From: Myxococcales bacterium
GTDB taxonomy: Bacteria > Myxococcota > Bradymonadia > UBA7976 > UBA1532
Assembly: GCA_020633515.1 (NCBI GenBank)
Contig: JACKDM010000047.1
Span: 1-38,633 of the forward strand
DNA: 38,633 nt
Direction: 5' to 3'
Shown here: positions 7,734 to 19,044 of the stretch, piece by piece
How the letters are laid out: the number at the start of each line of letters is the position of its first letter
How positions within the stretch are numbered: the first letter of the stretch is position 1
Made by a program: the position numbers and the translations under genes
The notes under the pieces: model-generated
What the model was told of the DNA's origin: nothing
The model's input: only the letters and a program-made list of their open reading frames with translations
Databases searched by the model: none

Positions 7734-8861
7734 ATGCTGACACCCCCCGGTCATCGTCCGCGCGCCCGCTTCGGGCGAGGCGCGTGGGTCCACCTGCTCG
7801 CGCTCGCCCTCGCTGCCGCCGTCGTCGGCTGTGATGACGCCGCCGACGACCTCGATCCGCGTCGGCCGCCGGTCGACGCGGCGGTCGTCGACGGCGCGGT
7901 CGATCCGCCCGATCGCGATCCGATGCCCGACGCCGATCCCGACGTCGCGCTGCCGATCCTCGACGCCGAGCCGCCCGACGCCGCGCCCGATGCCGCGCCC
8001 GACGCGGAGGCCGACGCCCGGCTGCTCGACGCCGAGCCGGCGGACGCCGAACCCGCCGACGCCGCGCTCGACGCCACGCTCGCCGACGCCACGCTCGCCG
8101 ACGCCGGCCTCGACCGCTGCGCCGCGTGGGACCACCTCGCCGGCGCCGCGCTCGTCGACGCGCTGCACGCCGAGCTCCACGCCACCTACCGCCCGATCGC
8201 CGTCGAGCTCGACCGCGGCGGCAACCCCAACCGCTACACCACCGCCCGCCACCTCATGTTCACCGTCGCCGATCTCACCTGGGACCGCGACGACCGCCCC
8301 GGCAACGTCTGCCTCTACACCGGCCGCTTCGTCGCCTCGCCGCCCGACGAGGAGCCCGACGACGAGATCATGAACTGCGAGCACACCTGGCCGCGCGCCC
8401 GCATGTCACCCGAGGGCACGCTGCGCTACTCGCACGAGCAGAGCGACATCCACCACCTCCGCCCGACGATCTCCGGCGCCAACAGCCTGCGCGGCAGCTT
8501 CCCGTTCGGCGACGTCGTGCAGAACCGCAACCTCGACCACCTGCCCGCGATCCTCGGCGTCGACGCCTGGGGCGACACCGTCTTCCAGACCCGCGCCGAG
8601 ACCCGCGGCGACGTCGCGCGCATCGTCTTCTACTTCTCGGTGCGCTGGGGCAAGCCGATCGGCGACCACGAAGAGGCCGCGCTGCGCGGCTGGATGCGCG
8701 CGGATCCGGTCGACGACGAAGAGCGCGCCCGCAACGACCGCGTCGAGGGCATCCAGGGCAACCGCAACCCGTTCATCGACTGCCCCGCGCTCGTCGAGCG
8801 GATCGACGACTTCGCCGCGTTCGACGCGCTCGACACCGAAGCCAACCTGCCCGCGCCCTGA
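7734..8861 (+). CDS. Endonuclease I family nuclease, lipoprotein form
   Basis: 375 aa. Lipoprotein signal at residues 1-33 (LALALAAAVVGC, then DD). Residues about 35-125 are an Asp/Ala/Pro-rich linker (DAEPADAEPADAAL). Residues about 125-370 match the endonuclease I (EndA/NucM/Vvn) family, a beta-beta-alpha-metal fold that cuts DNA non-specifically. Visible motifs are NCEHTWPRAR with catalytic H217, then QSDIHHLRPT, NSLRGSFPFGDV and NRNPFIDCP. These enzymes are usually soluble periplasmic or secreted; here the nuclease is tethered to a membrane by lipid and a long linker. Likely roles are nutrient DNA degradation or surface DNA defence (inference). The next gene has its own promoter. Confidence 0.9.
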   Translation: MLTPPGHRPRARFGRGAWVHLLALALAAAVVGCDDAADDLDPRRPPVDAAVVDGAVDPPDRDPMPDADPDVALPILDAEPPDAAPDAAPDAEADARLLDAEPADAEPADAALDATLADATLADAGLDRCAAWDHLAGAALVDALHAELHATYRPIAVELDRGGNPNRYTTARHLMFTVADLTWDRDDRPGNVCLYTGRFVASPPDEEPDDEIMNCEHTWPRARMSPEGTLRYSHEQSDIHHLRPTISGANSLRGSFPFGDVVQNRNLDHLPAILGVDAWGDTVFQTRAETRGDVARIVFYFSVRWGKPIGDHEEAALRGWMRADPVDDEERARNDRVEGIQGNRNPFIDCPALVERIDDFAAFDALDTEANLPAP

Positions 8862-8881
8862 ACCTTCTCCCGCCGCGGCCC

Positions 8882-8910
8882 TTGAGAAGCGCCGGCCGCC
8901 CACCTATCGT
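8882..8910 (+). promoter_or_regulatory. Housekeeping-type promoter for the thioredoxin-fold lipoprotein gene
   Basis: TTGAGA (8882-8887), exactly 17 bp, TATCGT (8905-8910), 31 bp before the ATG at 8942. The same TATC(A/G)T -10 form recurs before other genes in the window. Confidence 0.6.
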
Positions 8911-8941
8911 GCAGAGAACACCGCACGAGACGGAGGGAGCC

Positions 8942-10264
8942 ATGCGCCGGGGACTTCGATGGACCGTGATCGCGCTCGCCGGGGCCATCGGCCTCGCCGG
9001 CTGCGCGCCGAGTGGGGGCGGCGGCGACGACGAGCCGCCGCCGGGTGGCGAGGGCGAGGGCGAGGTCGAGGTGCCCGCCGAGATCAGCGAAGGGCTCACC
9101 TCGATCCGGGTCACGATGCGCCCCGCCTATGACCTCGTCGTCGGCCTCACCCGCGAGTTCCGCGCCGAGGGCCGCTACGAAGACGACAGCACCCGCGACG
9201 TCAGCGCCTATGCCACCTGGCAGAGCTCCGACCCTGCGATCCTCTCCTTCGACGACGCCGCGCAGCCCAACATCGCCATGGTCCATGCCGCCCGCACCGG
9301 CGCGCTCACCGTCACCGCCCGCCTCGGCGAGATCAGCGGCGAGATGACCATCGGCGGCGGCTGCGAATACCCCCGCACCACCGGCACCATCGGCGTCGGC
9401 TCGACCATGCCCCCGCTCGAATGGGACCTCGCCGTCCGCCCCGATGGCAGCCGCGGCACCTTCAGCCTCCGCGACGCCTGGTGCGGCGAGGCCGAGGCGC
9501 CCGAGATCTACGTCTTCGTCCTCGGCGCGCTGTGGTGCGGCGCCTGCGTGCACGAGATGGCGCTGCTCGCCGAAGAGGCCGAGGCGCTGCGCGCGGCCGG
9601 CGGGCAGTTCGTCTTCGTCGCCGTCGAAGACCAGAGCTACGCCCCCGCGACCACCGATCAGGCGATGGCGCAGATCGGCCGCCTCGCCGGGCCCTACCCG
9701 GTCTATGTCGGCGGCGACGCCGACGTCGGCGCCGCGTTCGGCGCGAGCGGCGCGTTCTCGGCGCTGCCCTCGCTCGTCGTCGTGCGCGCCCGCGACATGA
9801 AGGTCATCGCCGACACCCGCAGCGGCGCCGCCGGGCTCGACTTCGAAGAGGTCGCCCGCGACCCCGACGCCGGCTGGGAGAACCCGCCGCCCCCGCAGAT
9901 CCAGAGCAACTGCGAGCCCGGCCGCGAAGAGGCGTCGGAGCCCAACAACACCCCCGCCGAGGCCGCCCGGATCGGCGCCGGCACCCACGTCGGCGGCGTC
10001 TGCGACGCCTTCGCCGACTTCTACCTCATCGACATCGCCGGCCCCTGGCGCGCGACGATCGACTTCGAGCACGCCGTCGGCAACCTCGACCTCTACGCCT
10101 GGGACGCGACCGGCGACGCGCCGCTCCGGGTCGACCAGCGCGTCGTCGGCAGCTACGGCGTCGAGGACGGCGAGACCATCGAGCACCACGGCCCCACGAT
10201 CGTGCGGATCGGCGGCTTCCGCTACGAGTCGGCGCCCTACACGCTGACCGTCGAGGCGCTGTGA
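8942..10264 (+). CDS. Thioredoxin-fold lipoprotein with Big_2-like and PPC domains
   Basis: 440 aa. The ATG at 8942 follows GGAGGGA. Lipobox LAGC ends at C21; a Gly/Glu-rich linker follows. Residues about 50-120 resemble a bacterial Ig-like (Big_2) domain (VGLTREFRAEGRYEDDSTRDV, ATWQSSDPAIL). Residues about 145-310 are a TlpA/AhpC-like thioredoxin fold with W198-C199-G-A-C202 as the redox CxxC. Residues about 335-440 look like a pre-peptidase C-terminal (PPC) domain (EASEPNNTPAEA, FYLIDI, LYTLTVE-like end). A cell-surface disulfide reductase or oxidase is inferred. The combination with Ig-like and PPC modules suggests attachment to the envelope or to matrix. The GST gene starts 4 bp after its stop, so the two are probably co-transcribed. 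Confidence 0.83.
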   Translation: MRRGLRWTVIALAGAIGLAGCAPSGGGGDDEPPPGGEGEGEVEVPAEISEGLTSIRVTMRPAYDLVVGLTREFRAEGRYEDDSTRDVSAYATWQSSDPAILSFDDAAQPNIAMVHAARTGALTVTARLGEISGEMTIGGGCEYPRTTGTIGVGSTMPPLEWDLAVRPDGSRGTFSLRDAWCGEAEAPEIYVFVLGALWCGACVHEMALLAEEAEALRAAGGQFVFVAVEDQSYAPATTDQAMAQIGRLAGPYPVYVGGDADVGAAFGASGAFSALPSLVVVRARDMKVIADTRSGAAGLDFEEVARDPDAGWENPPPPQIQSNCEPGREEASEPNNTPAEAARIGAGTHVGGVCDAFADFYLIDIAGPWRATIDFEHAVGNLDLYAWDATGDAPLRVDQRVVGSYGVEDGETIEHHGPTIVRIGGFRYESAPYTLTVEAL

Positions 10265-10268
10265 GCCC

Positions 10269-11042
10269 ATGAGCCCGGCGCCGCTGCGGCTCGTCACGAT
10301 CGGCTTCAGCCACTACTGCGAGAAGGCCCGCTGGGCGCTCGAGCGCGCCGGGCTGCCCTTCACCGAAGACCGCCACCCGCCGGTGCTGCACGCCCTCGCG
10401 GTCAAGCGCGCTGGCGGCACCCGGCAGACGCCGCTGCTCGTCACCCCCGACGGGCCGCTCGACGAGTCGACCGCGATCCTGCGCTGGATCGACGCGCAGG
10501 GCCCCGCCGAGCGCGCGCTGTTCCCGGCCGATCCGGCGCTCGCCGCCGAGGTCGAGGCGCTCGAAGACCGCTTCGACGAGATCCTCGGCCCGGCGACGCG
10601 ACGCATCATCTACTACCACGGCCTGCCCCGGCCGCTGCTCCTGCTGCGCACCGCGCTCGCGGGCGTCCCGTGGTGGGAGAAGCTCGTCTTCCCGCTCATG
10701 GCGCCGGTCGCGATCCCCATCGTGCGCAAGATCACCCGCTCCTACCGCGCCGAGACCCAGCGCGGCTTCGACGAGGTCCGCGAGATCTTCACCGAGGTCG
10801 AAGCCCGCCTCGCCGACGGCCGCCGCTACCTCGTCGGCGACCGCTTCACCGCCGCCGATCTCACCTTCGCCGCGCTCGCCGCGCCGGTCATCCTGCCGGT
10901 CGGCTACGGCGCCCGCCTCCCGGCCGCGAGCGCGCTGCCCGCGCCCCTCCAGACCTACATGGCCGAGCTCGCCGAGCGCCCGGCGACGGCCTTCGTGCAT
11001 CGCCTCTACCGCGAGCATCGTTCCAGCCCTGGCGGAGAATGA
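10269..11042 (+). CDS. Glutathione S-transferase family protein
   Basis: 257 aa. The N-terminal thioredoxin-like GST domain (about 5-80) opens with GFSHYCEKARWALERAG, where C17 or a nearby Ser/Tyr would contact glutathione; TPLLVTPDGPLDESTAILRWID is the cis-Pro and glutathione gamma-glutamyl-binding segment. An all-helical C-terminal domain follows, with a long hydrophobic insertion at about 115-155 (LLLLRTALAGVPWWEKLVFPLM). The conserved GDRFTAADLTFAAL block of the GST C-domain is near 195-210. Cytoplasmic thiol chemistry or detoxification is likely; the substrate is unknown. It follows the thioredoxin-fold gene directly. Confidence 0.87.
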   Translation: MSPAPLRLVTIGFSHYCEKARWALERAGLPFTEDRHPPVLHALAVKRAGGTRQTPLLVTPDGPLDESTAILRWIDAQGPAERALFPADPALAAEVEALEDRFDEILGPATRRIIYYHGLPRPLLLLRTALAGVPWWEKLVFPLMAPVAIPIVRKITRSYRAETQRGFDEVREIFTEVEARLADGRRYLVGDRFTAADLTFAALAAPVILPVGYGARLPAASALPAPLQTYMAELAERPATAFVHRLYREHRSSPGGE

Positions 11043-11078
11043 CACCGGGTTGTTACGTTCTCCCCAACAGGAGGACAC

Positions 11079-14070
<2,992 letters not shown>

Positions 14071-14093
<23 letters not shown>

Positions 14094-15144
14094 GCGCCTC
14101 GAGGCACACCCCGCCCACACACGCCCCGCTGACGCACGCCGCCCCGCTCGCGCACGCCGCGCCGCCCGGCAGCGGCGCCGCGCAGATCCCGCCGTCGCAC
14201 CAGCCGGTCGCGCACGGCTGCGCCGCGCCGCACGCCGCACCGATCAGCGCGCCCTCGACGCAGATCCCGCCCACGCACTCGCTCTTGTAGCGGCAGCGCG
14301 CCGCCTGCCCGCAGGCCTCGCCCGGCCCGGCCCACGGCCGGATCGCGCAGACGCCGCCCTGGCAGCTCGACCCGATCGCGCACCGCGGCCCGTCGGCGGC
14401 GCAGGGCTGACCGGCGGTCGGGCGCCGCGCGCAGACGCCCTCGCGGCACTCGCCGTCGTCGTCGCAGCGCGCCTCCTCGCCGCACGCCCCGCCGGGCGCG
14501 ACCGAAGGCTCGCAGGTGCCGCAGAAGGTCTGGATGTCGATCCGGCAGGTGGTCCCCGCCGCGCAGACGAAGCTGCCGATCCCCGGCCCGCAGACGCCGC
14601 CCGCGCCGACCTGCCCCGGCCAGACCGCGCCACAGGGGCCGTCGAGATCGAAGTCGTGCGCCGCGCAGTCGACCGCCGCGAGGTGCGCGCCGCAGGCGGC
14701 GAGGCCGTCGCGCGAGAGCACGAGCTCACCGGCGGCGGCGTGGGCGGCGTAGATCGGCTCGTACTTGGCGTTGCAGCTCTGGATGAAGACCTCGCGACAG
14801 CCCTCGAGATCGGCGACGGCCATGCGGCCGCAGCGCACGTAGTAGGGGCAGAAGACGTCGACGGCGCGCTCGCAGTAGCTGTCGGCGGGCAGCGTCGGCG
14901 AGCCCGCGTCAAGCGGGGTGGCGTCGGGAGGCGCGGCGTCGGGCGGCGCGGCGTCGGACGGGGTCGCGTCGGGCGAGACGGCGTCAGGAGGCGTCGTATC
15001 GGGCGGGCCGGCGTCGCGCGCGGCGTCCGGCCGGCGCGCGTCGACGGCGCGCGCGGCGTCGGGTGATTCGGCGTCGTCGGCCTCGCAAGCGAGCAGCAGC
15101 GCGGCGACGAGGGCGAGGGCGGACGTTGTCAGCAGGTGTCGCAT
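14071..15144 (-). CDS. Cys-rich lipoprotein, Dickkopf-like repeats
   Basis: 357 aa. Signal peptide MRHLLTTSALALVAALLLAC with lipobox LLAC at 17-20. A Pro/Asp/Ala linker occupies about 21-82 (PPDAAPPDATPLDAG). Residues about 88-170 form a helical-looking domain with six Cys (YCERAVDVFCPYYVRC). From about 170 to the end come repeated small Cys units of the form G-x-x-C-x(5-8)-C-x-G-x-C, resembling the Dickkopf N-terminal Cys-rich repeats common in myxobacterial lipoproteins. A surface or outer-membrane protein is inferred; function unknown. It converges on the CotH gene, and its last six codons and stop lie within the duplicated junction. Confidence 0.82.
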
Positions 15145-15734
15145 CGGCCCGGTCTGCCCGATCGGCGCCGCGAAAGCAAAGCCCTTCGTCGCCCGCCGCC
15201 GTCACCCTCACCGGGCAGGCGTGGAGAACGCTCCTCGCCCCACTGTCACGATCTACGCAGCGCATCAATTGACGCGCGTCAGACAAAAATGTCGAAACGC
15301 GACGTTCCTGTCCGACAAAATGCGGTGAAACCTGCCTTCCGCGGCCATTTGACGCGCTGCGTCGCGTGGCACGGCGGTTGCTCATGGGTCCAAGCGTCCG
15401 CGTGATGGCGTCAGCAGTCAATCACGCGAGAGCGACGGCGCTGGCCGGTGTACGGCCCCCGTCGCCGACCTTCTTCTTCGCGACCGAGGTCGGGGTTAGC
15501 ACGTCGTCGAGCCGATTTCCGGGGGTGCTCGACGTCGACCTCACCGTGCGCAACCCGCTGCCTCGGCCTCGGTCGCGTCGAACCTCTCTCCTCGATTTGC
15601 CCGCTCGCTCGCGACCGGGATCGGAGTGGCGCGTCGTCGAGCCGTTTTCCGGGGGTGCTCGACGTCGACCTCACCGTGCGCAACCTGCCGCTCCGGTCCC
15701 GGTCGCGAACCTTCTCCCGCCTGCCCCGCCGCGC
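15145..15734. other. Long intergenic region (590 bp)
   Basis: The only gene-free stretch over 300 bp. It separates two minus-strand genes and must contain the promoter of the Cys-rich lipoprotein gene. 15268-15366 is an AT-richer patch with paired motifs; 15478-15737 is an imperfect tandem repeat. Open frames crossing it have no start signal or recognisable protein. Confidence 0.7.
15269..15366. promoter_or_regulatory. Nested pairs of repeats in an AT-richer patch
   Basis: TTGACGCGCGTC (15269-15280) and TTTGACGCGCTGCGTC (from 15348) each contain a GACGC/GCGTC dyad and flank two direct repeats, GACAAAAATGTCGAAAC (15282-15298) and GACAAAATGCGGTGAAAC (15314-15331), 32 bp apart. This layout resembles paired regulator sites upstream of the lipoprotein gene at 15144. 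Confidence 0.4.
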
Positions 15735-15737
15735 TCA
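15478..15737. repeat. Imperfect tandem repeat of about 130 bp, two copies
   Basis: A 53-bp core is nearly identical at 15502-15554 and 15632-15684 (one A/T difference noted), containing CCGGGGGTGCTCGACGTCGA. Flanks TCGCGACCG upstream and GGTCGCG downstream also recur, and these two are mutual reverse complements. The second copy runs into the 3' end of the epimerase gene. Confidence 0.85.
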
Positions 15738-16688
15738 GACGCGGCCGCGATACCACGCGATGGTGCGCTCGAGCCCGTCGACGAGGTCCACCTTCGGGTC
15801 ATAGCCCAGCAGCCGCCGCGCCTTGTCGATGTCGGGGATCCGCAGGTCGACGTCGGCGCGATCCATCGGCTGGAACCGCAGCTCGCTCTTGCCGCCGACG
15901 AGCTGCGCGATCTGCTGCGCGAGGTTGTAGATCGTCAGCGTGCTGCGCGGATTGCCGATGTTGAACGCGTGCCCGAGCGCCTCTTCGCGGGTGAGCGTCG
16001 CGACGACGCCGTCGACGATGTCGTCGATGTAGCACCACGACCGGATCTGCGAGCCGTCGCCGTGGATGTAGAGCGGCTCGCCGCGCAGCGCGCGGGTGAT
16101 GAAGTGGTGCACCGCGCCCTCGCCGACCTGGCGGGGGCCGTAGATGTTGAACGGGCGCACGCTGACGGTCGGGAGGTCGCTCTGCTTGTGGTAGCTGAGC
16201 GCGAGGTGCTCGGTGGCGAGCTTGCTGACCGCGTAGGTCCAGCGGGCCTCGCCGACCGCGCCGAGGCTGGTGGCGTCGCCCTCGGTGACCTTGTAGGCGT
16301 AGCGGCCGAAGACCTCGCTGGTGCTGAAGTCGACGAAGCGCCGGCAGCGGCCGCCGGCGAGCGCGGCTTCGAGCGCGTGCATGGTGCCGAGCAGCGCGAC
16401 CCGCATGGTGAGCACAGGGTTGCGCATCACCGTGTCGACGCCGGCGATCGAGGCCATGTGCACGACGACATCGGCCGGCTCGACGACCGCGCGGAGGGCG
16501 GCGGCGTCGAGCACGTCGCCGCGCACGAGCTCGACGTTCGGGTGTTCGAGCAGCGCGGTGCCGACGACGGCGTCGCGGTGCAGGTTGTCGAAGAGCACCA
16601 CCCGGTTGTGGTCGGCGAGGCGGGCGGCGAGGCTGGAGCCGATGAAGCCGGCCCCGCCGGTGATGACGATGTGGGCGTCGTGGATCAC
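15735..16688 (-). CDS. NAD-dependent sugar-nucleotide epimerase/dehydratase
   Basis: 317 aa from a GTG at 16688 that overlaps the previous stop (GTGA), indicating translational coupling; the frame is open further upstream but only as a shadow. Extended SDR fold: TGGAGFIGSSLA (GxxGxxG, NAD binding) at about 7-18, STSEVFG, YAVSK (catalytic YxxxK), then SVRPFNIYGPRQ and RSWCYIDDIVDGVVA, as in UDP-glucuronate decarboxylase, UDP-glucose epimerase and dTDP-glucose dehydratase relatives. The exact substrate cannot be told from sequence. Its place at the end of a pilus operon suggests nucleotide-sugar supply for pilin or surface glycosylation (inference). Confidence 0.88.
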   Translation of the reverse strand: MIHDAHIVITGGAGFIGSSLAARLADHNRVVLFDNLHRDAVVGTALLEHPNVELVRGDVLDAAALRAVVEPADVVVHMASIAGVDTVMRNPVLTMRVALLGTMHALEAALAGGRCRRFVDFSTSEVFGRYAYKVTEGDATSLGAVGEARWTYAVSKLATEHLALSYHKQSDLPTVSVRPFNIYGPRQVGEGAVHHFITRALRGEPLYIHGDGSQIRSWCYIDDIVDGVVATLTREEALGHAFNIGNPRSTLTIYNLAQQIAQLVGGKSELRFQPMDRADVDLRIPDIDKARRLLGYDPKVDLVDGLERTIAWYRGRV

Positions 16689-17635
16689 TCGTTGTCCTCT
16701 CGGGCGCTGTCGAGGGCGACGTCGGGCAGGAGGCGGCGCCAGTCGACGTCGCGCGGCGCGCTGCCGTCGGGCTCGCCCATCAGCGCGAAGACGGTCGGTG
16801 GTACATAGGGATAGCTCTGCTTCCACGCCGCTTCGAAGCGGGTGGCGGCCTCGGCGAGCTCGGCGCCGGCGCCCTCGGTGCGCAGCTCCTCGATGCGGGC
16901 GCGCAGCTCGGCCTTGCGCTCGGGGTCGTCGGTCTGGATGTAGAGGTCGACGAGGTACTGCAACGCGAGCTGCTGTTTGCCGAGGCGGTTGGAGATCGAG
17001 GCGACGAGCTGGCGCATGCGCTCGGGCGCGCCGGGGATGTTGGCGGCGCGCTCGAGGTACTCGAGCCCGATCTCGCGCTCACGGGCCTGCGCGGCCTTGT
17101 CGGCGCCTTCACGGATCAGCGCGCCGGGCATCTCGATGTAGTGGTTGAGGCCGATGCGGTAGGCGGCCTCGTAGTCGTCGGGGTCGGCCGCGAGCGCGAG
17201 CTGGTAGAAGCGGTTGGAGAGCGCGATGTTGTCGGTGGTGAACCGCCGCCCGTAGAGCACCGAGGCGCCGGCCCAGTGGTAGACCTTGTGGAACTTGGGG
17301 TCGAGCTCGATGATCTGGTCGAGGAAGTACTCGAGCCAGCGGTAGTTCCGGTCGGTCACGAAGTGGCGGGCGAAGTATTCGAGGGTGCGCACCCACATCA
17401 GATCGGCCGCCGCCTGCTCATAGCCGAGCGTCATCAGCCGGAGGAGCCGGGTGTCGGGCACGTAGAGCACCTCGGCGGTCTCGGCGATGCTGCTCGCGTC
17501 GCGGGCCTTGCGGGCGTCGACGAGCATCCAGCGGTTGAGCGCGACGCAGGTCAGCGCGAGGGCGAGGAGGAGCGCCACCCGCGCCGGCCGCGGGAGGTGG
17601 GCGAGGCGGGTGACGAGGCGGTGCGCGGTCGACAT
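16685..17635 (-). CDS. Membrane-anchored TPR-like protein of the pilus locus
   Basis: 316 aa. A single N-terminal transmembrane segment (about 18-37, VALLLALALTCVALNRWML) follows a short basic cytoplasmic end. The rest is helical with TPR-like features (LIELDPKFHKVYHWAG, LALAADPDDYEAAYRIGLNHY, LEYLERAANIPGAPERM). A scaffold or assembly role in the envelope is plausible; the family has no firm assignment here. The ATG is 17 nt after the pilin B terminator U-tract, leaving no room for its own promoter. Expression probably comes from read-through. It overlaps the epimerase start by 4 bp. Confidence 0.78.
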   Translation of the reverse strand: MSTAHRLVTRLAHLPRPARVALLLALALTCVALNRWMLVDARKARDASSIAETAEVLYVPDTRLLRLMTLGYEQAAADLMWVRTLEYFARHFVTDRNYRWLEYFLDQIIELDPKFHKVYHWAGASVLYGRRFTTDNIALSNRFYQLALAADPDDYEAAYRIGLNHYIEMPGALIREGADKAAQAREREIGLEYLERAANIPGAPERMRQLVASISNRLGKQQLALQYLVDLYIQTDDPERKAELRARIEELRTEGAGAELAEAATRFEAAWKQSYPYVPPTVFALMGEPDGSAPRDVDWRRLLPDVALDSAREDNE

Positions 17636-17651
17636 GGGCCCATCACAAACG

Positions 17652-17681
17652 AAAAAGGCCGCGCTCGCAATGAGCGCGGCC
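17652..17681 (-). terminator. Strong intrinsic terminator after pilin B
   Basis: On the minus strand, a perfect 10-bp stem (GGCCGCGCTC with GAGCGCGGCC), loop ATTGC, then TTTTTC. It sits 30 bp after the pilin B stop and just before the TPR gene. Confidence 0.9.
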
Positions 17682-17711
17682 CTCCGATCCGCTGGCCGGA
17701 GCCGGCGGGTC

Positions 17712-18272
17712 TTACTCGAGTTCCTTCGCCTGGAACAGACCGGCGCCGCCGGTCACGTTGTTCTCGGCGTCGACGGTGCCGATGCGCTCGAAGGTCGAGA
17801 GGACCTGGTCGCAGTTGAGGTCGCCGTTGGCGCGGGCGGTGAACGCCGAGTCGGCGCCTTCACCCTCCGACACGTAGGTGTAGCGGTAGTAGAAGGGATC
17901 GTCGACCGCGAAGTTGAGGCCCTGCCACACCGGGTCTTCCCAGGTGTTGGGCTGGGGGGTGAACTTCTGGCTGCTGCCGCCTTCGCAGGTCTCGCCTTCC
18001 CACCCGTCGGGCGCGACGGTCTCGGCGCCGCTGCCGGGGAACTGGCGGGCGAGCTTCTCGCCGTTCCGGGCCGAGTACTCGTTGTTGTAGTAGGACACCG
18101 AGCTGTCGAACAGCTTGCGGATGTTCATGGTCGCTTCCGAGGTCTTCGACCGCCGGATGTACTTCATGAACGCCGGGATCGCGACCGCGGCGAGGATGCC
18201 GATGATGGCGACGACGATCATGAGCTCGATGAGGGTGAAGCCCTTCGCGCTCTTCTTGTGCAGCTTGCGCAT
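17712..18272 (-). CDS. Type IV pilin B
   Basis: 186 aa precursor. Class III leader [11 protein letters not shown] is followed by [22 protein letters not shown], the prepilin peptidase site with Glu at +5 and the hydrophobic N-terminal helix. The globular domain has [25 protein letters not shown] (alpha1-C helix), [17 protein letters not shown] and a C-terminal STFER...GGAG end. Two Cys (about 97 and 156) could form the D-loop disulfide. It is much more like pilin C (29123) than pilin A next door. It is 125 bp downstream of pilin A with no convincing -24/-12 promoter, so it is probably co-transcribed from the pilin A promoter and ended by the terminator at 17652. Confidence 0.93.
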   Translation of the reverse strand: MRKLHKKSAKGFTLIELMIVVAIIGILAAVAIPAFMKYIRRSKTSEATMNIRKLFDSSVSYYNNEYSARNGEKLARQFPGSGAETVAPDGWEGETCEGGSSQKFTPQPNTWEDPVWQGLNFAVDDPFYYRYTYVSEGEGADSAFTARANGDLNCDQVLSTFERIGTVDAENNVTGGAGLFQAKELE

Positions 18273-18397
18273 GCGCCTCTCCGTTGTGGACGGGGAGTTT
18301 CAATTCAGCGAGCGGTCGGCCTCTCCCCCTGCCGGCCAGCCACTCCGTGTCGCCTCGACGGCGCCTCTGCTCTCGGTGCCACCGCCACCCGGCGGGG

Positions 18398-18922
18398 CTA
18401 CTCGTTCTCGTTCTCGATGTAGACGTCGGCCTTCTCGGAGGTGACCTCGAAGGTGGACGTGGTGCCATCGGCGTTGAAGTCGCCGTTGGCCTGCGCCCAG
18501 AACCAGTGCTTCCGGTTGTCCCGGATCGCGCGACCCCCGTTCTCACCCGGCTCGCCGGCGGCGAGGCTGTACTGGAACCAGACCCGACCCGGCGAGCGGA
18601 TGCCGAGCTGGTACCAGGCGTTGTCTTCGGGCAGCGGGTTGTCCGGGCTGTCCCAGTTGATCTTGCCGGTCTCGCCGTTGGGCATCTCGGCGGGCCAGAG
18701 ATCGGGGTTGACCTCGCCGCAGTAGCGGCCGAAGGCCTCGAAGTACATCTGCTGCGCCGCCCGCACCGCCCCGAGGAACTGCTGCGCCTCGGCGTTGCGC
18801 GCGGCGTACGTGTACTTGCGATACCCGGTGATGGCGAGGACGGCGAGCACCCCGATGATCACCACGACGATCATCAGCTCCACCAGCGTGAAGCCTCGGG
18901 TGCGGTTGCCGATCCGGGTCAT
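18398..18922 (-). CDS. pilA: Type IV pilin A (pilA position)
   Basis: 174 aa precursor from the ATG at 18922, which has GGAGG 7 nt upstream; an apparent extension to 18970 is encoded by the promoter and is rejected. Leader MTRIGNRTRG then FTLVELMIVVVIIGVLAVLAI, with +5 Glu. The helix continues as GYRKYTYAARNAEAQQFLGAVRAAQQMYFEAFG. The globular domain has an ANGDFNADGTTSTFEV segment, common in myxobacterial pilins, and only one Cys. It directly follows pilR, the position of pilA in Myxococcus. The symbol is given by position and family; which of the three pilins is the major one is not known. Confidence 0.88.
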   Translation of the reverse strand: MTRIGNRTRGFTLVELMIVVVIIGVLAVLAITGYRKYTYAARNAEAQQFLGAVRAAQQMYFEAFGRYCGEVNPDLWPAEMPNGETGKINWDSPDNPLPEDNAWYQLGIRSPGRVWFQYSLAAGEPGENGGRAIRDNRKHWFWAQANGDFNADGTTSTFEVTSEKADVYIENENE

Positions 18923-18954
18923 GTCGTCGCCTCCGGGTTCGCGGAGGGAGATTA

Positions 18955-18969
18955 GCAGGGGGCGTGCCA
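18955..18969 (-). promoter_or_regulatory. Sigma-54 (-24/-12) promoter of pilin A
   Basis: Minus strand TGGCACG, four bases, CTGC: one mismatch from the consensus TGGCACG-N4-TTGC with exact GG-to-GC spacing. The predicted start is near 18943, about 20 nt before the ATG, leaving just room for the GGAGG site. Confidence 0.82.
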
Positions 18970-19044
18970 TCCTCCCAATTCTCCCTGGCGACGGTGGGGC
19001 GCGTGATCCGGGGGGCGCCGGGGCCGCTGAGCGGCGTCCGGGGC

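Noticed and set aside
15190..15206. CGCC-N6-CGTCACC as a further PilR-like site
   Set aside because: One mismatch in a fixed base, GC-rich context, and no -24/-12 promoter nearby.
15366..15734. Open frames across the tandem repeat
   Set aside because: Translations are Arg/Pro-rich, differ between frames and have no start signal; the conservation is at the DNA level.
18376..18381. TGGCAC upstream of pilin B as a sigma-54 -24 box
   Set aside because: No GC at the required -12 spacing; pilin B is better explained by read-through from pilin A.
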